A DNA stretch of 64,000 nucleotides. Source: Candidatus Buchananbacteria bacterium CG10_big_fil_rev_8_21_14_0_10_33_19. GTDB taxonomy: Bacteria; Patescibacteria; ABY1; 2-01-FULL-39-33. The stretch spans positions 62,001 to 126,000 of the forward strand of contig PEZY01000005.1 of assembly GCA_002773855.1 (NCBI GenBank), read 5' to 3'. Below, in pieces: positions 60,683 through 64,000 of the stretch. The notes below the pieces were generated by a model. It had not been told where the DNA came from, did not search any database, and saw only the letters and a program-made list of their open reading frames with translations. Numbering within the stretch: the first letter of the stretch is position 1; the number at the start of each line of letters is the position of its first letter. Both the position numbers and the translations under genes were made by a program.

Positions 60683-63055
60683 TTATTGTAGATTAATTAA
60701 AGCCATTATTTGACCACTTGAACTATTTAAATCTTCCATCGCCTTGCCGATTACTGTGCCGATTTGTGGATTTGTTGCTTTCATGGCATAACCCAGAGTA
60801 TTAGATGTTGTTAGTAAATCCCCTCTTTTAATAATACCGTTACTATTGTTTACCTTAATATGAACCACGCCAGTCATCGCAACAACCGCTTTATTTTTGG
60901 CTTCAATTCTACCCATAATCACAGACGGATTATCTGATACCACGCCAACTACTGCACTATCATAAGACTTATATGATGGTTTTACTGATTTATAACCCAA
61001 ATTATAATCGCCTAATACCACCACAGTACCAGTTTCTATATCCTCGCTAGTAGCAAATTCTTCGGCCAAATCAGCACCAGAAGTTACAGTAATACTCGCA
61101 ACAGACCAATCACCAGTAACACCACCATTGCCGGCAGTATCTAATGTTAATTTTGTATCTATACCTACATCGCCGCCAGCATTTGTACTAATTTTATATT
61201 TGTTACTATCACTAGAGTCAACACCAACATTCCAAGATGTGCCAAAAGACACTTGTGAATCAGTGTTTTGCGCAATAACAACTCGGTCAGAGCCCTGCCA
61301 AAATCGTAAATTATTACCAGAATCACCACTATTATAAATACCCCAATGATCATTGGCGCCAGCACCAAACTGCAATTGTATTTCTGGATTTTCTGCTGTG
61401 TCAGTAATCCTAAGTCTAGTAGTTCCAGTATTATCATTAATTTCTAATGTTTGAGATGGAGCAGTTGTACCTATGCCTAAATTACCAGTCTTATCTAACC
61501 GCATATATTCAGTACCAACTGCTGTATTATTATGGTATTTCCACACAAAACTTGATTGACCAGTATCACTTCTCAAAGCTCCCGATGACCAGCCATAATT
61601 ATCATTAGTACTTGCGGCATATGTAATACCCACAAAACCAGTATTATCCAATACATTAGCGGCTTGTAATCTAACATGTGGGGCAGTAAAAGCTGTGCTA
61701 TAATCAGACATATTTTTATTTACTGCTATCTTTCCAAGTGGTGCAGAAGTACCAATACCCACATTTCCACCAGTATTTGCAATAACAACATTCCCATTAG
61801 ACCCGCCAGAACCTAATCCGGAGTTTAAAAATAAACTACCACCATTACCACTAGAGCCAGCATTAGCAGCAGCAATTGTTAAAGATTTACCATTGCCACT
61901 ACCAATTAGACTTGCAACTGATATAGTCGCATCTTTATCTAAAGGAAAAATTAAATTGCCATTAACAAGTGCGTTACCATTAATATTAAATTTTTGAGTG
62001 CCTAAAATAAAAGTATCGCCGACAGTAACATTACCGGTATTAGAGCTATTAATGTTGTTACCACTAGCTACCCAATACCCGCCACCGCCACCAGCTTGAG
62101 AATCTACATATCCTTTAGTAGCCGCATCATCGATATTAATGGGATCAGCTAAATTATTAATTCTTTTGGAATTCATGTTAATACCATCATATACAGTTAA
62201 ATTACCGCCCTCATCCATTTGAAAAATAAGGTCATTGGAACCATTTCTAACATTAAAAAAATTATCACCTGGATTTGAAGACTGATCATAATCCATACGT
62301 AAAGCAATATTACCATTACTATTTACATAATTCGTTTGAACACTAAAAGAATTAAGTGAACTTGGTGTGTTTATATCTCCACCACTATTTATTTCTTGGT
62401 TTGTATAAATACTTCCACCAACATGCAATTTAAAATCGCTACCGGGAAGACCAGCCCAATTGCCAAAATATAAATCACTAACACCAGCTCCATCCATGCG
62501 AATAGCTTTACCTGGAGCCATATAAATGTCATCTCCAAATACTCCTTTCCCAGTTATATTCATATAAGCTGATTGAGGTGAAGATGGACTAGCTAAAATG
62601 TAAGGGTTAGCTACACAGGCACACCCATTCCAAGTAGAGCCGCCAGCACAAGCTGTCGGTGTTAAACAAGTGCCAGTTGAAGAACAATAAGTATCTCCGG
62701 CTATTCGACAAGTTGTGGTACAATTGCCACATTGATCGGTGGTAACTTTTTTAGTCACACAAGTTGGATTTTCACCACTATAAGCCGGGCCACAAGTATT
62801 ACCACAAGTTACATTAGGTGCCGGACAACTCCAAGAACAAGTACCACAATTCAAAGTCCATTGAGGTACTCGATTGTCAGGAATACTGGTCGTACAAGTA
62901 CCGCAATATTGCTCTCCCTCGCCACAGACTAAAGTACCATAAGTTGTAGGACAGTCGGCAAAAGTCGTGGCTTGCACCGATCTAGTGTAGCCAAACAAGC
63001 CAACCCCAAAAGCTATGATAAATAAAATTAAAATTAGTAGTTTTTGATTATGCAT
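60683..63055 (-). CDS. secreted Cys-rich and tail-fibre-like surface protein
   Basis: A 790-residue protein. A signal helix (about 7-29) leads into a Cys-rich domain (30-160) with many CxxC units. Tail-fibre-like repeats follow: 'DAATKGYVDSQAGGGGG', 'NVGIGTSAPLGKIAVN', 'NLGIGTTAPSQTLEIN' and 'HWGIYNSGDSGNNLRFW'. The C-terminal domain starts about 'DLAEEFATSEDIETGTVVVL' and ends 'GQIMALINLQ', a conserved end in CPR fibre-like proteins. Likely exposed on the cell and trimeric like fibres; both points are inference. Confidence 0.7.
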   Translation of the reverse strand: MHNQKLLILILFIIAFGVGLFGYTRSVQATTFADCPTTYGTLVCGEGEQYCGTCTTSIPDNRVPQWTLNCGTCSWSCPAPNVTCGNTCGPAYSGENPTCVTKKVTTDQCGNCTTTCRIAGDTYCSSTGTCLTPTACAGGSTWNGCACVANPYILASPSSPQSAYMNITGKGVFGDDIYMAPGKAIRMDGAGVSDLYFGNWAGLPGSDFKLHVGGSIYTNQEINSGGDINTPSSLNSFSVQTNYVNSNGNIALRMDYDQSSNPGDNFFNVRNGSNDLIFQMDEGGNLTVYDGINMNSKRINNLADPINIDDAATKGYVDSQAGGGGGYWVASGNNINSSNTGNVTVGDTFILGTQKFNINGNALVNGNLIFPLDKDATISVASLIGSGNGKSLTIAAANAGSSGNGGSLFLNSGLGSGGSNGNVVIANTGGNVGIGTSAPLGKIAVNKNMSDYSTAFTAPHVRLQAANVLDNTGFVGITYAASTNDNYGWSSGALRSDTGQSSFVWKYHNNTAVGTEYMRLDKTGNLGIGTTAPSQTLEINDNTGTTRLRITDTAENPEIQLQFGAGANDHWGIYNSGDSGNNLRFWQGSDRVVIAQNTDSQVSFGTSWNVGVDSSDSNKYKISTNAGGDVGIDTKLTLDTAGNGGVTGDWSVASITVTSGADLAEEFATSEDIETGTVVVLGDYNLGYKSVKPSYKSYDSAVVGVVSDNPSVIMGRIEAKNKAVVAMTGVVHIKVNNSNGIIKRGDLLTTSNTLGYAMKATNPQIGTVIGKAMEDLNSSSGQIMALINLQ

Positions 63056-63085
63056 AATATTATATTTATATAGTTTTAATTTTAT

Positions 63086-64000
63086 TTAAAAACAACAGGC
63101 TACTTGTCTAGGGGCATTGCATTGACTCAACATCACACTACCCCCTTTGTCATTGGCCAAATTAAAATTCCAAATCGATCCATAAGCCGTAGCACTGCCA
63201 TCTGTCCAACCAACACAATCATTTATTAGATATGTATCTTTAAAGCCAGCAACTCCAGTACTAATCCAAGCATAACCACTGGTACCAGATAAATCACCAG
63301 GATTTCGAGCAATGACCAACATTTCATCAGCGCTACAATTATGACTACCAGAAAAACTTGTATTGCACGTAGAATTCATACCATTATAACCACCTCGAGC
63401 ACCATTATAAGTACCAGGTGTTACTAAACCAGCAAAGGTGGTTATAACACTACTATCTAAACACTTACCATCATCAGTACAAAAATCCGCCGCCGTTACT
63501 ACGCCACCACCAGAAAATTTTACGCGGTCACTACCAGTATTCCAAAACCGCAAATCATTAGTCCCACCGCCATTTGGACCATCATGATAAATACCCCAAT
63601 GAGTATTGACTCCGGGTACACTTTGAATATCAATTTCGGCGTTAGCGTTTTCATTATAAATATGTAAATCTTTATTTGGAGTGTCAGTTCCAATACCAAC
63701 CTTGCCACTTTCATGAATTTTAAAAATAGGATTATCAGCACTATCTCGCACATTAACATAAGAATATGGTACCACTGAATTTCTAGATATATATAACCCC
63801 TCAGCATTGCCGGTATTAATAGCCACTTTAGCAAATGACAAGGGCCACGTTGGCAAACCAGTAATCGCTGTGCCAACGCCAATATTACCAGCATTATAAA
63901 AGATGCCATGGATATCTTCTTGCCAGACTCCCAAAACATCAGACCAACTAGTTTGACAATCTGTGCCAGTAATACCAAAACATAATTTAGTAGTAGTCGC
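63086..64000 (-). CDS. tail-fibre-like surface protein, C-terminal part (cut by window end)
   Basis: The frame is open through the window edge, so the 5' part is missing; a TTG at 63934 is not a convincing start because 'CFGITGTDCQTSWSDVLG' upstream continues the protein. The visible 304 codons contain 'NIGVGTAITGLPTWP', 'KVGIGTDTPNKDLHIYN' and 'HWGIYHDG...LRFWNTG', shared with the neighbour at 60683-63055. A Cys-containing C-terminal domain ends 'CNAPRQVACCF'. It probably belongs to the same set of surface proteins. Confidence 0.7.
   Translation of the reverse strand, partial: ATTTKLCFGITGTDCQTSWSDVLGVWQEDIHGIFYNAGNIGVGTAITGLPTWPLSFAKVAINTGNAEGLYISRNSVVPYSYVNVRDSADNPIFKIHESGKVGIGTDTPNKDLHIYNENANAEIDIQSVPGVNTHWGIYHDGPNGGGTNDLRFWNTGSDRVKFSGGGVVTAADFCTDDGKCLDSSVITTFAGLVTPGTYNGARGGYNGMNSTCNTSFSGSHNCSADEMLVIARNPGDLSGTSGYAWISTGVAGFKDTYLINDCVGWTDGSATAYGSIWNFNLANDKGGSVMLSQCNAPRQVACCF

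Noticed and set aside
56426..64000. Prophage, suggested by tail-fibre motifs
   Set aside because: There are no capsid, terminase, portal, integrase or lysis genes; the proteins have signal anchors and precede pilus genes.
1..64000. CRISPR array, transposase or rRNA gene
   Set aside because: No regularly spaced repeats, transposase motifs or rRNA-like segments were noticed on reading either strand.

Overview
The window looks like part of a small-genome Patescibacteria (CPR) chromosome, probably of the Parcubacteria group. This is inferred from gene content and style, not from a phylogenetic marker. The DNA is AT-rich, genes are tightly packed and almost all on the minus strand, and the standard genetic code fits (TGA acts as stop, Trp is TGG). 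Several features recur in CPR genomes: a compact type IV pilus locus, long surface proteins with tail-fibre-like repeats, many single-domain response regulators, a stand-alone four-helix-bundle (S23-like) gene, and a class II ribonucleotide reductase.

Layout. 1-2.6 kb (+): the 3' end of murA, a membrane-anchored PEGA/propeller protein and a frameshifted dCMP-deaminase-like gene. 2.6-8.7 kb (-): rsmI-metG-cvpA-tatD-polytopic membrane protein-HIT. 8.8-12.1 kb (-): a thiol-redox island (tandem thioredoxin-fold protein, thioredoxin-CcdA fusion, mini-thioredoxin) with a ZIP metal transporter. 12.1-21.3 kb (-): a six-PAS histidine kinase, four stand-alone receiver proteins and two membrane-anchored Ig-like proteins sharing the same ends. 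A short ORF and an intrinsic terminator lie just before the kinase. 21.3-26.4 kb (-): a small zinc-ribbon protein, cobO next to the B12-dependent nrdJ, a MEDS-domain protein and two orphan genes. 26.6-29 kb (+): a GH3 glycosidase and a GlsB/YeaQ-type membrane protein. 29-29.5 kb: tRNA-Asn embedded in tRNA-derived repeats. 29.5-36.3 kb (-): rpoD, and the row yibE/F-ferric reductase-cytochrome b5-dedA-dnaG. 36.3-39 kb: a methyltransferase, three small membrane proteins and tRNA-Ser(GGA). 39-43.5 kb (-): thioredoxin-like protein, gatA, gatC and ligA.

43.5-56.4 kb (-) is a nearly complete type IV pilus/type II secretion-like locus: pilM, pilN, pilO, a pilP-position gene, pilB, a receiver protein, a PilT-like ATPase, pilC, a major pilin, a pilin-like gene, pilD, then four minor pilins in the H-I-J-K order. 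A four-helix-bundle gene flanked by short repeats is inserted between I and J. 56.4 kb to the end holds four large secreted or anchored proteins (the last one cut by the window edge) with phage-tail-fibre-like motifs. They directly precede pilM and are likely surface or adhesion components.

How it fits together. The receiver in the pilus operon is most like one of the four receivers beside the six-PAS kinase, so that kinase may control the pilus. The PilT-like ATPase has lost its Walker A lysine and its His-box histidines, so pilus retraction here may be absent, regulatory or supplied elsewhere. Thioredoxin/CcdA proteins probably serve disulfide chemistry of the cysteine-rich secreted proteins. 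CobO probably supplies adenosylcobalamin to NrdJ. No CRISPR array, transposase, reverse transcriptase or rRNA gene was seen.
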